64,000 nt of DNA from Planctomycetota bacterium. Its GTDB lineage: Bacteria > Planctomycetota > Planctomycetia > Pirellulales > PNKZ01. The stretch lies in contig JAFEBQ010000041.1 of the NCBI GenBank assembly GCA_018242585.1, positions 1-64,000 on the forward strand, read 5' to 3'. Shown here in pieces: positions 8,072 to 16,906 of this stretch. The notes below the pieces were generated by a model. It was not told the origin of the DNA. It did not search any database and saw nothing but the letters and a program-made list of their open reading frames with translations. The position numbers were made by a program, and so were the translations under genes. How positions within the stretch are numbered: position 1 is the first letter of the stretch; each line of letters begins with the position of its first letter.

Positions 8072-8404
8072 CCACGGAAGCACTGAGTCACGGAGGCTTG
8101 CACGGAGAGGAATGAGAGAGGGAGAGAAGAAAGGGGTAGCCCGGACAACTTGTTGTCCGGGTCGCGCTAGCGACAAGAGGGTGGCGAACTCGGTTTCAAC
8201 AACATTGGGTACGGTGCCCGCGCGCCTCTTGTTGCTGCGCAACCCCGACAAGCAAGTTGTCGGGGCTACCCCAGTTGAGGGCGCGACCCACACTTCGAGA
8301 GCCCGGGATTGGAATCGTCGGGCGGCGCTAACCGGGGGCTTACTTCTCCGGCGCTCTATGACGCACGTCTCCGTGCTTCACTCCGTGTCTCTGTGCCTCC
8401 GTGG
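8072..8404. repeat. Inverted repeat of CACGGAG units enclosing a palindromic element
   Basis: The left arm (8072-8108) reads CCACGGAAGCACTGAG..., and the right arm (8369-8404) is CTCCGTGCTTCACTCC...CTCCGTGGC, its imperfect reverse complement. Both are built of short CACGGAG/CACTGAG units. The variable-palindrome element at 8133-8272 lies between them. Together they fill the 8058-8431 gap between convergent argS and accD; no gene is seen. Confidence 0.7.
8133..8272. repeat. Variable-palindrome element (GGGTAGC...GCTACCC)
   Basis: The left end is GGGGTAGCCC, then the hairpin GGACAACTTGTTGTCC and TCGCGCTAGCGACAAGAGG. The right end mirrors it with CCTCTTGTTGCTGCGCAAC, the hairpin CCGACAAGCAAGTTGTCGG and GGCTACCCC. 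Comparable elements lie at 11099, 16785, 24115, 35154 and 58645. Confidence 0.75.
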
Positions 8405-8431
8405 CTAGTCTTCCACGAAGCAGCGAAAAAC

Positions 8432-9343
8432 TCACACAAAGCCGCAGAAGTCAATCATCCGCGCGATTTCGCTCTTCAGCTCCGCGCGGCGGACGACGCG
8501 ATCGACAAAGCCGTGCTCCAGCAGAAATTCGCTGGTCTGAAAGCCTTTGGGCAACTCGGCTCGAATCGTGGCCTCGATGGTCCGCGGGCCGGCAAAGCCG
8601 ATCATCGCGCGCGGTTCGGCAAAGACCACATCCCCCAACGAGGCAAAGCTGGCCGCCACGCCACCCATCGTCGGGTCAGTGAGGACCGAGATGAACAAGC
8701 CGCCGGCGGCGTCATAGCGCGCGAGCGCCGCCGAGACCTTGGCCATTTGCATCAGGGATAGAATCCCTTCGTGCATCCGGGCGCCGCCGCCCGAGCCGCT
8801 GACGATGATCAGCGGCAAGTGCTGCTCGGTGGCCCGTTCAGTCAAGCGAGTTAAACGCTCGCCGACGACTGAACCCATGCTTCCCATGATGAAGGCCGAG
8901 TCGGTGATGCCGACTGCCACGCGGCGGGCGCGGATCATGCCGTGGCCGGTCAGGGCTGCGTCGTTCAGGCCGGTGCGCTTCTGCTCGGCTTGCAACCGCT
9001 GGGCGTACGGCTTCTTGTCGACAAAGCCCAACGGGTCCAGCGGCATCACCTCGGCGTCCCACTCCTCGAACGTGCCGTCGTCCAACAACTGGGCCGTCCG
9101 GTCCTTGGCCGAGATGTACCAGTGATAGTCGCATTGGGGACAGACGTTGAACCGCTTCTCCGCTTCCTTGCGAAAGATCGTCTCGCCACAGCCCGGGCAG
9201 CGCTTCCACAACCCCTCGGGCACCCCGCGCTTGGCGCGCGGCGCGGCGGCCGATGACGAAATCGCGTCCATCGGAGCCGTGGGAACCGGCGTCTGGTCGG
9301 GCAGTTCGCTGGAGGTGGTGGAATCGGTTTTGGCCGAAGCCAT
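8432..9343 (-). CDS. accD: Acetyl-CoA carboxylase carboxyltransferase subunit beta
   Basis: AccD pairs with AccA to move the carboxyl group from biotin-BCCP to acetyl-CoA, the first committed step of fatty-acid synthesis. A 40-residue low-complexity leader comes before the zinc ribbon (Cys 49, 52, 68 and 71 in CPGCGE and CPQCDYH). The crotonase-fold core follows, with [26 protein letters not shown] and [13 protein letters not shown]. The end, [17 protein letters not shown], is the usual AccD terminus. The ATG at 9341-9343 is chosen over a GTG twelve codons upstream because a GGAG lies just ahead of it. It is the last gene of a leftward set with rpe and the phosphatase-like gene, with a 69-bp gap. 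accA is not in the window. Confidence 0.97.
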   Translation of the reverse strand: MASAKTDSTTSSELPDQTPVPTAPMDAISSSAAAPRAKRGVPEGLWKRCPGCGETIFRKEAEKRFNVCPQCDYHWYISAKDRTAQLLDDGTFEEWDAEVMPLDPLGFVDKKPYAQRLQAEQKRTGLNDAALTGHGMIRARRVAVGITDSAFIMGSMGSVVGERLTRLTERATEQHLPLIIVSGSGGGARMHEGILSLMQMAKVSAALARYDAAGGLFISVLTDPTMGGVAASFASLGDVVFAEPRAMIGFAGPRTIEATIRAELPKGFQTSEFLLEHGFVDRVVRRAELKSEIARMIDFCGFV

Positions 9344-9412
9344 AGTCGGTCGTCTCCGGTACTTCTTCGCCGCGGCCACGCTCGGGTGCGCGACGCGCGA
9401 TTCTTTTCGTGC

Positions 9413-10015
9413 CTAGGCGGTCTCGCTCGTCCGCGCGGCGGCCACCGGAACCGGCGCGGTCCCGCGCTCGATCAGCTCCCACGTGCCGTGCTCGCTCATC
9501 ACTTCCCACAAGTCGCCGACCGGCGTGTGGTTCAGGCACGCCCGGGCCAAACTGGCCAGCGGCTCGGACAACACCAGGCCGACAACGCCATCTTTATTCT
9601 TCTTGGCGATTTTCGCCAGCGCCTCTTGCACGCGTTCGCGAGCCTCGCCCAGGGTTTCCCCTTCGGGCGGGCAGACGCACTCGGGCTGGTCCGAGCATTT
9701 CTGGTAAACCTTGGGGAGCTTGCGTCGCACTTCTTCGACGAGCATCCCCTGCCACAGTCCCAGGCTCATGTTGGTGAGCCCGTCCAGGCATTTTACCTTG
9801 GCGTCGAGCGCCTCGGCGAGCATGGTGGCCGTTTGCCGGGCCGGCTCGCCGTCGGCGGTGTAAATGACGTGCAAATCCAGCGGCCGCAGGGCCGGCGCCA
9901 ACTGTTCGACTTCGCGCACTCCGGTGTCGCACAGCGGGATGTCCAGGCTCCCCTGAATCCGACCTTGCAGGTCGTAATCGGTAGCGCCCGGGCGAATTAG
10001 AGCAATCCTTAACAT
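9413..10015 (-). CDS. Histidine-phosphatase-fold protein lacking both catalytic His
   Basis: The fold matches the phosphoglycerate mutase/histidine phosphatase superfamily. MLRIALIRPGATDYDLQGRIQG aligns with the usual LVRHGET...GRxQG, and IYTADGEPARQTA aligns with the YTSxLxRAxQTA helix. The nucleophile His of RHG is Pro9 here (RPG), and the second catalytic His region reads LVLSEPLAS, with Glu151 where His is expected. It is therefore probably not a classical phosphatase. The ATG at 10013-10015 overlaps the end of rpe by 7 bp, suggesting coupled translation, and accD follows 69 bp on. A binding or regulatory role near pentose-phosphate or lipid metabolism is a guess from context only. Confidence 0.85.
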   Translation of the reverse strand: MLRIALIRPGATDYDLQGRIQGSLDIPLCDTGVREVEQLAPALRPLDLHVIYTADGEPARQTATMLAEALDAKVKCLDGLTNMSLGLWQGMLVEEVRRKLPKVYQKCSDQPECVCPPEGETLGEARERVQEALAKIAKKNKDGVVGLVLSEPLASLARACLNHTPVGDLWEVMSEHGTWELIERGTAPVPVAAARTSETA

Positions 10016-10725
10016 GTTCGTTGCGGTGACCGTGTTGTTTTGGAACTGGCCAGTTCCACCAAGCGGCGGGTGCTGGCCAAATAGTCGCTGGTGCCAAAGA
10101 TCGCCGAACCCACCACCAGCAGTTGGGCTCCGGCCGCGCAGCAATCGGCGATCGTGGCGTCGTTCACGCCCCCATCGATCTCCAACAGCAATTCATCGCC
10201 CGCCAAGCTGCGCAGCTCGGCAAGCTTGTCCAGCGCCCGGCGGTCGAACTTCTGGCCGCCAAAGCCCGGGTTCACACTCATCACCAACACCAGATCGCAA
10301 TCCTTCAGGTACGGCCGCACTGCCGAGACCGGGGTGTCGGGGTTCAAGGCCAGACCAGCCATCGCCCCGATGGCCCGAATCTCGCGCAGCAATGGCCGCG
10401 GATCATGGACTGCCTCGACATGAATGGTCATCGAGTCGGCCCCGGCTTCCCGGTAACGCTCGATGTACTGGGCCGGATTGCTGATCATCAGATGGACGTC
10501 TAGCGGCAGGGTGGTCATCCGCCGAAACGCCTCGACCAGGGGCAATCCATAGGACAGGTTCGGCACAAAGTGGCCGTCCATTACGTCCAGGTGCAGCCCC
10601 GGAACGCCGGCGGCTTCGATGCGGCGCACTTCATTGGCCAACTGGCCAAAGTCGCACATCAACAGCGACGGCAGCACCGCAGGAATCGACCCACGCAGGT
10701 GGGCAATCGTCTCAGAGATGGTCAT
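10009..10725 (-). CDS. rpe: Ribulose-phosphate 3-epimerase
   Basis: Rpe interconverts D-ribulose 5-phosphate and D-xylulose 5-phosphate in the pentose-phosphate pathway. It is a TIM barrel of 238 residues. The N-terminal PAVLPSLLMCDF is followed by the metal-binding HLDVMDGHFVPN at about 45-56, LDVHLMI, VMSVNPGFGGQKF (the phosphate loop) and LLEIDGGVN. The ATG at 10723-10725 starts 16 residues before the first conserved strand; an extended ORF upstream adds nothing family-like. It is the first gene of the leftward rpe - phosphatase-like - accD set. Confidence 0.96.
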   Translation of the reverse strand: MTISETIAHLRGSIPAVLPSLLMCDFGQLANEVRRIEAAGVPGLHLDVMDGHFVPNLSYGLPLVEAFRRMTTLPLDVHLMISNPAQYIERYREAGADSMTIHVEAVHDPRPLLREIRAIGAMAGLALNPDTPVSAVRPYLKDCDLVLVMSVNPGFGGQKFDRRALDKLAELRSLAGDELLLEIDGGVNDATIADCCAAGAQLLVVGSAIFGTSDYLASTRRLVELASSKTTRSPQRTC

Positions 10726-11276
10726 CCGCGGTGAGTCCAACGACTTCCACTCGTGAAGAGCAGACGTGGCTGCATGCAAAAACCGACCGCGCGTCCAAAA
10801 GCTGCCGAACGGCTGGGCGGGTCGCGGACTGCCTGCCCCGCAGACTCGACCGACCCAGACTCAAACGATCTGGTCCGCTGGCAGCCGGCTTGCCCCCGTG
10901 GGCCGCCGCCTGTGACGCGCGTAGGAAGTATCTTATCAGCTTTGAGCGTCGGAATCTGCGCGTGGTTCAAGGGGCGTCGCAAGCTGTTTGCTGGCAATGC
11001 TTTCAGTCAACGCCGCTAGCGGGGACCGTTGTACGGCTTCAAGCCAGCCTGAGTCATGGCATCCACGCCCGAAATCGCGGCTGAATCGTCGCCCCTGGCT
11101 GGCCCGGCCGCTCGCCGGCCGGGTTGCGTAAGCAACAGGAAGAACGCGCGACTCTGGCGACCTATTCCAAGCTCCAACGATCTTCTTGTCGCTGGCGCGA
11201 CCCAGCCGACAAGCGGCTGGGCCACCCTTACTGAGGACGGTCGCCAGAGGGAAGGTCACTGGGCATGCGAGCCCGC
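10726..11276. other. Intergenic region rpe-bcp
   Basis: Both neighbours run leftward, so the promoter of rpe should lie in the left part. I see no gene-like reading frame. The one recognisable structure is the variable-palindrome element at 11099-11226, just past the bcp stop. Confidence 0.6.
11099..11226. repeat. Variable-palindrome element
   Basis: The left hairpin is GGCCCGGCCGCTCGCCGGCC followed by GGTTGCGTAAGCAAC. The right side is CTTCTTGTCGCTGGCGCGAC followed by the hairpin CCAGCCGACAAGCGGCTGG and GCCACCC. The inner TCGC...GCGAC and the outer RGCC/GGCYACC parts match the other copies, while the hairpin tips differ. Confidence 0.7.
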
Positions 11277-11771
11277 CTACTTGGCGGCTTTTGCCGGCTT
11301 TTTCAGCTCGGCCAGGGCGGCCAGCACGTCGTCGTCGTGGCCGTCGACCGAGACCTTCTTCCAGACCTTGGCCACCACGCCGTGGGCGTCGATCAGATAG
11401 GTCGAGCGCTGGATCCCCATCGACTTCTTGCCGTACATGTTCTTCTCGCGCCAGGCCCCGTACTTCTCGGCCACCACATGCTCTTCGTCGGACAACAGCG
11501 GGAAGTTCAGGTCGAACTTGTCGCGAAATCCGGCGTGGCTGTCGACCGTGTCCGTGCTCAGACCCAACACCTGGGCACCTAGCTTGGCCAGTTCGGCCTT
11601 GCGGTCGCGGAAGGCGCAAGCCTCCTTAGTGCAGCCCGGCGTGTTGTCGCGCGGGTAGAAATAGAGCACCACCGGCTTGCCGCGCAGCTCCTTCAGCTTG
11701 ACCTTCGAGCCGCTATCGGTGGGCAGGGTGAAATCGGGGGCCGGCTGGCCGGCTTCGATCCAATCGCTCAT
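11277..11771 (-). CDS. bcp: Thioredoxin-dependent peroxiredoxin (Bcp/PrxQ type)
   Basis: This enzyme reduces peroxides using thioredoxin. The 164 residues have the AhpC/TSA fold. APDFTLPTDSG precedes the active-site block FYPRDNTPGCTKEACAFRD. The peroxidatic Cys47 and the resolving Cys52, five residues later, are the mark of the PrxQ/Bcp group. AEKYGAWREKNMYGKKSMGIQRSTYLID is the usual C-terminal half. A Lys/Ala-rich tail ends the protein. The ATG at 11769-11771 gives the standard N-terminus; the longer ORF is not conserved. The gene appears single. Confidence 0.95.
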   Translation of the reverse strand: MSDWIEAGQPAPDFTLPTDSGSKVKLKELRGKPVVLYFYPRDNTPGCTKEACAFRDRKAELAKLGAQVLGLSTDTVDSHAGFRDKFDLNFPLLSDEEHVVAEKYGAWREKNMYGKKSMGIQRSTYLIDAHGVVAKVWKKVSVDGHDDDVLAALAELKKPAKAAK

Positions 11772-12037
11772 GTTCGACGTTCCTTGCTGGGCAATTCGGC
11801 TATGGTTATCAGTCGGCCGCACGCTCGCGGCGGCCCGTTCGGACGCCGATTGTACAGGCCGCCGCCCCATCGGCGAGCCCCCTTGGCCCGGTCGATAGGG
11901 TCAGACACTTTGGGCCCGATTGCCACTGGGGACATAACCTCTGGCGGTTCTTAGGGTATCATCAGTGGTCTCAGGGCCTGGCAACGGTTAGCGACCAGCG
12001 CACCCCAGGGCAATGTGAACCCGTCCGTTGAGCGACC

Positions 12038-12817
12038 ATGGGCATTCGATTCGCCTGTCAACAATGCGGCCACGCCATGCACGTCAAGGATTTCCTGGCT
12101 GGCAAGCGCGGCATTTGCGATCAGTGCCAGGCCCGGGTCGACATCCCGCTGCAATCGACGATCGAAAAGGTCAAGACCGCCGAGGGGACGATCTATCGGC
12201 CGGTTGCCGCACCCCAGGGGGGTGCCAATGCTCAGATGGCTGGCGAGTCGGCCACCACGATGGCAGCCCCAACCGACACCGCGCAGGGCGCCGCGTTGCA
12301 GCCCACCACGGCCTATGCCCCCGCCGAAACGGCACATGCCCAGCCTGCCGCGTTGACTGCTCCGTCGGGCAAGCCGGCCGCAACGCCGCACGACCCGATC
12401 GACGAGAAACCGGCCGCCGTCTGGTACGTGTTGCCGCCGGGAGGAACGACTCAATACGGCCCGGCCCCCGGCACGTTGTTTCGCGTCTGGATCGATCAGG
12501 GGCGTGTGGGGCCCGAGTCGATGATCTGGCGCGAGGATTGGCCCGAGTGGCGTCGCGCGGCGGAGGTGTTGCCCCAGATGAGCGCGCTGACGCTCCCGCC
12601 CAGCGGTATCGCCTTGGCCACGCCGATTGGCCAGACCGTCTGGAGCGACCCGGTCGCCCGCACGCCAGCCACGCCGAACATCCCAGCCTCGGTGCTGGCC
12701 AAAGGGGAGTATCGCCTGGAACAGCGGCGTCGGAGCACGTGGCTGTGGGCCGGGCTGGCGGTGCTGCTGATCGCGGCGGTCGGACTGGCCGCCGTGATGA
12801 TGCGGATTTATTCGTAA
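12038..12817 (+). CDS. Zinc-ribbon / GYF_2-like membrane protein
   Basis: This is a 259-residue protein of unknown function. The N-terminus FACQQCGHAMHV...GICDQCQARV is a two-CxxC zinc ribbon. An Ala/Thr/Pro-rich linker of about 80 residues follows. WYVLPPGGTTQYGPAPG...WIDQGRVGPESMIWREDW (about 128-172) matches the GYF_2/DUF4339 pattern, a small fold thought to bind proline-rich partners. A single C-terminal membrane helix (WLWAGLAVLLIAAVGLAAVMM) anchors it with the soluble part probably cytoplasmic. The next gene converges from the other strand. Confidence 0.8.
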   Translation: MGIRFACQQCGHAMHVKDFLAGKRGICDQCQARVDIPLQSTIEKVKTAEGTIYRPVAAPQGGANAQMAGESATTMAAPTDTAQGAALQPTTAYAPAETAHAQPAALTAPSGKPAATPHDPIDEKPAAVWYVLPPGGTTQYGPAPGTLFRVWIDQGRVGPESMIWREDWPEWRRAAEVLPQMSALTLPPSGIALATPIGQTVWSDPVARTPATPNIPASVLAKGEYRLEQRRRSTWLWAGLAVLLIAAVGLAAVMMRIYS

Positions 12818-12873
12818 TCCGCCTGACAGCCCGACCCGCTTAACGCCGGTGGACGATGAGAACCACGACGCGA

Positions 12874-14613
12874 CTAATTCGTCGCCGTGGGCACCTGGGC
12901 ACTTTCTACAGCGGCGTGCTCGATCTGTTCGAGCAAGCGCCGACACAAAGTCAGCATCAGCGCCCGGGCTTCGTCGCGCTCGGGATTGGTGATGGGCATG
13001 CCGCTGGTCACGAAGACCTGCGCCTGGATGTACTTGGCCGACGGACCGCCGGCCAATTGCACGCCGGCATGTTGCCAGTTCTGCTTCATGTTCATCAGCC
13101 GGTCGGTCAGCTCGAGCTGCAACCGGGAATCGAGCGACAGGCTGGAGGGAATGAATGGCTTGCCTTGCATGTCGAACATCACAAACACCAGGTAGCCGTA
13201 GCCCAGCGGCATCTGGTTCATTTCGCAATCCATGAACGGCAGATCGGAGTCGCCACGCGCTGCATGGAACGTCGGCGGGCTCACATCCCAACCCAGACCG
13301 CGGTAGCAAACCGTGATGTCGTGCCACTTGGCAAAGGGAAAGTCGACCGAGGCCCAGATGCGGTCGCTGCCTTTGCCATACGCCCAATAGCGCGAGTGGA
13401 CCGCATGGAACGCCTGCTCGATCGAGTGTTTGAACTCGGTCTGCGGGCGACTTCCGCCCCACACGGCCGGCAAGGTATCGGCCGAGAGTTTTTCAAAGGC
13501 GAGCGGCGCGTGCGACGCATCGACCGTTTCGGTCGAACTGCCACCGACCGGGGCCAGCAGGTAGACCTGCCAGAGGACCAGCACCGCAAACGCGACGGTC
13601 ACGGGAATAGTCAGCCACGAATCGATACTGGTGTGACGTAGCGCCGGAAAAACAGCCGTTCCCCGATTGGGCCTGGTCGAATTCCACCAGTACTTCGGAT
13701 CGTGCAAGGTGAAGAACTCGAACAACCGATCGGTGCTCAGCACCATCCCCATGGTGAACGCGAACACCAGCATTCCCAGCAACCAGTGGGGCGTCCCCGT
13801 GGCTAAATCGACGTTCTTTTCCGCCGCGATCGTCACCAGGAAAATTCGCAGCGCATTGGCCGCAAACACCCAGCCAAACGACGACAGCAACAACATCACC
13901 GAGCGAAGAATGCCTCGCTTGGTCCACAAGACAAAGAAAAACGTGCCGGCGAAGCAGGCGTACAACGACTGCACGCCGCTGCACGCTTCCTCGACGAACA
14001 ACTGCCGGCCTGGCAATTCGATGGTGTTTCCCATCAGCAAATGGATGACGCGGAACTGATCGAGCATCTGGCTGCTCCACGAAGCAGTCAGGCTCTGCAT
14101 CTGGGCGATCAGCCGCGTTTCAATCTCGGACGAGTAAGGCACCATCAGCGAGGCGAATACGGCAATCGGCAAGGCGGCCGAAAGCAACTTGCGCCCGCCC
14201 AGCCCATGGGCTAAACCCAACAGCAACAAGAAGACCGCCCACATGGCCGCGCCGGGAATCATCAGCGCGATGGCGATCACATCGCACACCAGCGCCGCGA
14301 CAACGGCGATCAGCATTCCAAACATCTCGCCATGGTGCAGTTGGCCGATCGTCGACAGCCGCTGTTGGACCAGCACAAACACACCCACCGGGATCAACAG
14401 CGCGTAGCCGTGCTGGGGTTTGTCCCACAGATCCCACAAGTGAATCCAAACCAACGGCAGATGGGCCAATAGCAGCACCGCCGCCGCGACTAGCACGCGG
14501 ACGCTGATCTGGGGCAGCGCGAGGGCGCGCCCCGAACCGGCTGGCTTGGGCGATGGTCGAACGGGTGCGACCACGGCCGCCGAATGTTCAGATTCGAGCG
14601 ACACTTGCGACAA
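12874..14613 (-). CDS. Exosortase with fused C-terminal EpsI-like domain (XrtU type?)
   Basis: Exosortases are multi-spanning inner-membrane transpeptidase-like enzymes that sort proteins with C-terminal PEP-CTERM-like tails. The 579 residues start with about eight hydrophobic helices (residues 38-320). The catalytic triad is visible: Cys211 in EEACSGVQS, Arg256 in ALRIFLV and His276 in TPHWLLG. Residues about 345-570 form a soluble domain after one more helix, resembling the EpsI-like partner often encoded separately. Planctomycete exosortase U has this layout, but the subfamily is assigned from memory. The start is TTG at 14611-14613, supported by GAGG (CCTC at 14621-14624 on the plus strand) 7 nt upstream. 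No protein in the window has an evident PEP-CTERM tail. Confidence 0.88.
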   Translation of the reverse strand: MSQVSLESEHSAAVVAPVRPSPKPAGSGRALALPQISVRVLVAAAVLLLAHLPLVWIHLWDLWDKPQHGYALLIPVGVFVLVQQRLSTIGQLHHGEMFGMLIAVVAALVCDVIAIALMIPGAAMWAVFLLLLGLAHGLGGRKLLSAALPIAVFASLMVPYSSEIETRLIAQMQSLTASWSSQMLDQFRVIHLLMGNTIELPGRQLFVEEACSGVQSLYACFAGTFFFVLWTKRGILRSVMLLLSSFGWVFAANALRIFLVTIAAEKNVDLATGTPHWLLGMLVFAFTMGMVLSTDRLFEFFTLHDPKYWWNSTRPNRGTAVFPALRHTSIDSWLTIPVTVAFAVLVLWQVYLLAPVGGSSTETVDASHAPLAFEKLSADTLPAVWGGSRPQTEFKHSIEQAFHAVHSRYWAYGKGSDRIWASVDFPFAKWHDITVCYRGLGWDVSPPTFHAARGDSDLPFMDCEMNQMPLGYGYLVFVMFDMQGKPFIPSSLSLDSRLQLELTDRLMNMKQNWQHAGVQLAGGPSAKYIQAQVFVTSGMPITNPERDEARALMLTLCRRLLEQIEHAAVESAQVPTATN

Positions 14614-14972
14614 GAAAACGCCTCAACGCTAGCGGGCTGTCCACCGTCATCACCGGGCTCGTTTGGTCGAGGCCAGCAGGCAATCAGCCAATGAATGGAA
14701 ACAGCGTCCCTGCTCCCACCAATGCCACACCATTGCTGGGCTCGGAGCCGCCATCTTCAGTTTAGGGAGAATCGCTACCGAGGCAAGCTTTTAGTGCAGC
14801 CCAAACCCCAGGTTCCGACCGACGCAAACCCTGTTCTCGCCCGATCATAACGACGCTGGAACAGGCCCCGGTCGCGCCAGCCGTCACAACCTGCGCCGCT
14901 CGCCATTGAGGAGGCGGAGATCGAGGGGGACTCCCCACCATTGGGGAACGGATATGCGTGTGAGATGCTCCG

Positions 14973-15023
14973 CCAAGCCGGCGGCTTGGCCGCGGAAAAC
15001 TGGCGACCGAGTCGCCGGCTTGG
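14973..15023. repeat. Palindromic element (CCAAGCCGGCGGCTTGG)
   Basis: The outer arms CCAAGCCGGCG/CGCCGGCTTGG enclose two inner small palindromes (GCCGGCGGC and GGCGACCGAGTCGCC). The sibling elements are 26301-26351 and 44783-44832. The rest of the 14614-15084 gap shows no gene or clear signal. Confidence 0.65.
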
Positions 15024-15084
15024 AAGAACGCTGCTTGGTGTGCGTTGGCAAATTGAGGGGAATTGAGCTGGGCCGCCAGCGACC

Positions 15085-16587
15085 TTATTCACCCTTGATC
15101 GTGAACTCGATCGACGCTTGCCCCGCTTTGTTGGCCAGCGTGTCTTCGACCGTGAGCTGCAGGGTGTACTTGCCGCCGTAGATCTTAGTGGGCAAGTGGA
15201 GGAAGTAGCGGATGAAATAGTCGTGCCGCACGTTCTGACAGTTTTCCTCGGTGGCCGGCAGCTCATGCTCGGCCACCCGGCGGCCTTGCGCATCGACAAT
15301 CTGGTAACTGCTCTTCAGCGATGTGCGGTGCCCCTTGGGAGTGGCCTCGCTCTTGAAGTTCTGCAATTCGCAATACAACAGCAGTTGCTGCCCGGCCTTG
15401 AATTCGTACTTGGGAAAATCGGTATGCACGCCGAAGCTGCTCACCTCGGTGCAGAAGGCCAAATTCTTGACCAGCAAGTTGCTCGACTCAGCCAGCCGGT
15501 CCACGGCCTGGGCCAGGTGCGTCGTAGCGTCGGTGAGCCGGCGGTCCCGATCGCGCCCTTGGCCGGCGTCGAGATAGGTCGACATCCCGTACATCTGTTG
15601 CACCCAAAAATCTTGCTCGGCTGGTTGCATGCCGGCGATCGGACGCATGGCGTCCTTCTTGCGGCCGGCCATCAGGTACATCATCCGCAACTGGGCCTGT
15701 TGCGCGAGCACTTCGGGGGACGTCCCGCCATCGGCCGTCGATTCTTCCAGCTTGGCAATCGCCTGCGAAATCATGCCCGGCACGTCCTCGGGCGTCAGCG
15801 GTCGATCGAACGACACCGGCGTGATCGGTGAACTGGTCGTGTCCGGTGCTGCGGCGGTCGAGGTAGCGGCGGCGCTGGTTGCGCTGGGAGTGGCCGGCGC
15901 AGGCGTCGCGGCCGGTGACGCCACGGTCGGCGCGTTGGTCGCTGGCGCTGTCCCGGCTAGTTGCACGGGCGCTGCGGCCGGCGGTTGATTAGCGGGAGCC
16001 GGTGCGGCGACCGGCGTCACGGCAGTCGCCGACACGGTTGCAGTCGCGGTGGTTGCCTCGACGACGGGCCGCGCATCGATGGGCTTGGCCGCATTGGCCA
16101 CCGTGGTCGCTTGTTCCTTCTGGCGCTGCCGGTATTTGAGCGAGGCGCGGAAGACCTGCACCATCTGCGGCCACAGCGCGGGATCGGTCTGCTGCAAGTC
16201 GGCCAACAGTTGCGACTGGGCGACCGGATCGAGGGCGCCGAGTGTTTGCAACTCGGCCATGATCTGGCTGAGCTGTTCGTTGCGCGCGGCGGCGGTGTTC
16301 GACGCCGCGCCGGTTTGCGCCGTTACCACGCCGGCGGGCACGGCCCCGGGCAACGTGACATTTGGCTCGGCGAGCGGGGCGCTGGTCAGCGCGGCAGTGG
16401 CGGCGGCATTCGGCGCGCTATTGCCACGCCGCAAGCCAAAGATCGACGGTCGCGCGACATCGCCACTGGTGCAGCCAGCCGTGGCCATCAGCATCAGCAG
16501 CCAAACGCATCCCCAGCACCGCGGCGCGCGACGAGCTGGCTCGCGCAGGCTGCGACGTGCAATGGGATAGGTAGCGCTCGGCTTCAT
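15085..16587 (-). CDS. Hypothetical lipoprotein with Ala/Thr/Pro-rich linker
   Basis: I do not recognise this family. About 500 residues. The N-terminus MKPSATYPIARRSLREPARR precedes a hydrophobic stretch with lipobox ATAGC, so the mature protein is probably lipid-anchored. Residues about 30-110 contain helical sequence, with a QLLADLQQTDPALWPQM segment. A long Ala/Thr/Pro/Val linker (about 150-255) follows. The C-terminal 240 residues contain YLMAGRKKDAMRPI and a beta-rich end (TKIYGGKYTLQLTVEDT) reminiscent of an extracellular sandwich domain. The ATG at 16585-16587 was chosen because it sits just ahead of the signal peptide; 87 upstream ORF codons are not signal-like. No strong ribosome binding site is seen. 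Confidence 0.75.
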   Translation of the reverse strand: MKPSATYPIARRSLREPARRAPRCWGCVWLLMLMATAGCTSGDVARPSIFGLRRGNSAPNAAATAALTSAPLAEPNVTLPGAVPAGVVTAQTGAASNTAAARNEQLSQIMAELQTLGALDPVAQSQLLADLQQTDPALWPQMVQVFRASLKYRQRQKEQATTVANAAKPIDARPVVEATTATATVSATAVTPVAAPAPANQPPAAAPVQLAGTAPATNAPTVASPAATPAPATPSATSAAATSTAAAPDTTSSPITPVSFDRPLTPEDVPGMISQAIAKLEESTADGGTSPEVLAQQAQLRMMYLMAGRKKDAMRPIAGMQPAEQDFWVQQMYGMSTYLDAGQGRDRDRRLTDATTHLAQAVDRLAESSNLLVKNLAFCTEVSSFGVHTDFPKYEFKAGQQLLLYCELQNFKSEATPKGHRTSLKSSYQIVDAQGRRVAEHELPATEENCQNVRHDYFIRYFLHLPTKIYGGKYTLQLTVEDTLANKAGQASIEFTIKGE

Positions 16588-16784
16588 GTTCGAATCTGCC
16601 GAAACCAAAACACGATCATCGGTGCGGAGGGCGGAATCGATGATGCGTTTGCGGTGGGGAAGGGAGAACAGGCGGGGGCGGAAGAATACGCCAAATCCCC
16701 CCCGCCAGCAAGGCGAAGTGCGTGGCCTGACAGCGCTAATGTCCAGCATCGCGCATGACGCTAGCACTCGCGTCGCTGGCCGAA

Positions 16785-16894
16785 GGGGTGGCCCAGCCGC
16801 TAGCCGGCTGGGTCGCGCAGCGACAGGAAATAGCGCAAGCTCATCCATTCTTCTTGTCGCTTCGCGACACGGCCGACAAGCGGCCGTGCCATCC
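16785..16894. repeat. Variable-palindrome element
   Basis: The left end is GGGGTGGCCCAGCCGCTAGCCGGCTGGG then TCGCGCAGCGACAGGA. The right end is TTCTTGTCGCTTCGCGAC then the hairpin ACGGCCGACAAGCGGCCGT and GCCATCC. It is closely similar in plan to 11099-11226. It occupies most of the 16588-16906 gap upstream of the lipoprotein and downstream of holA. Confidence 0.75.
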
Positions 16895-16906
16895 AGCGTC
16901 GAACGG

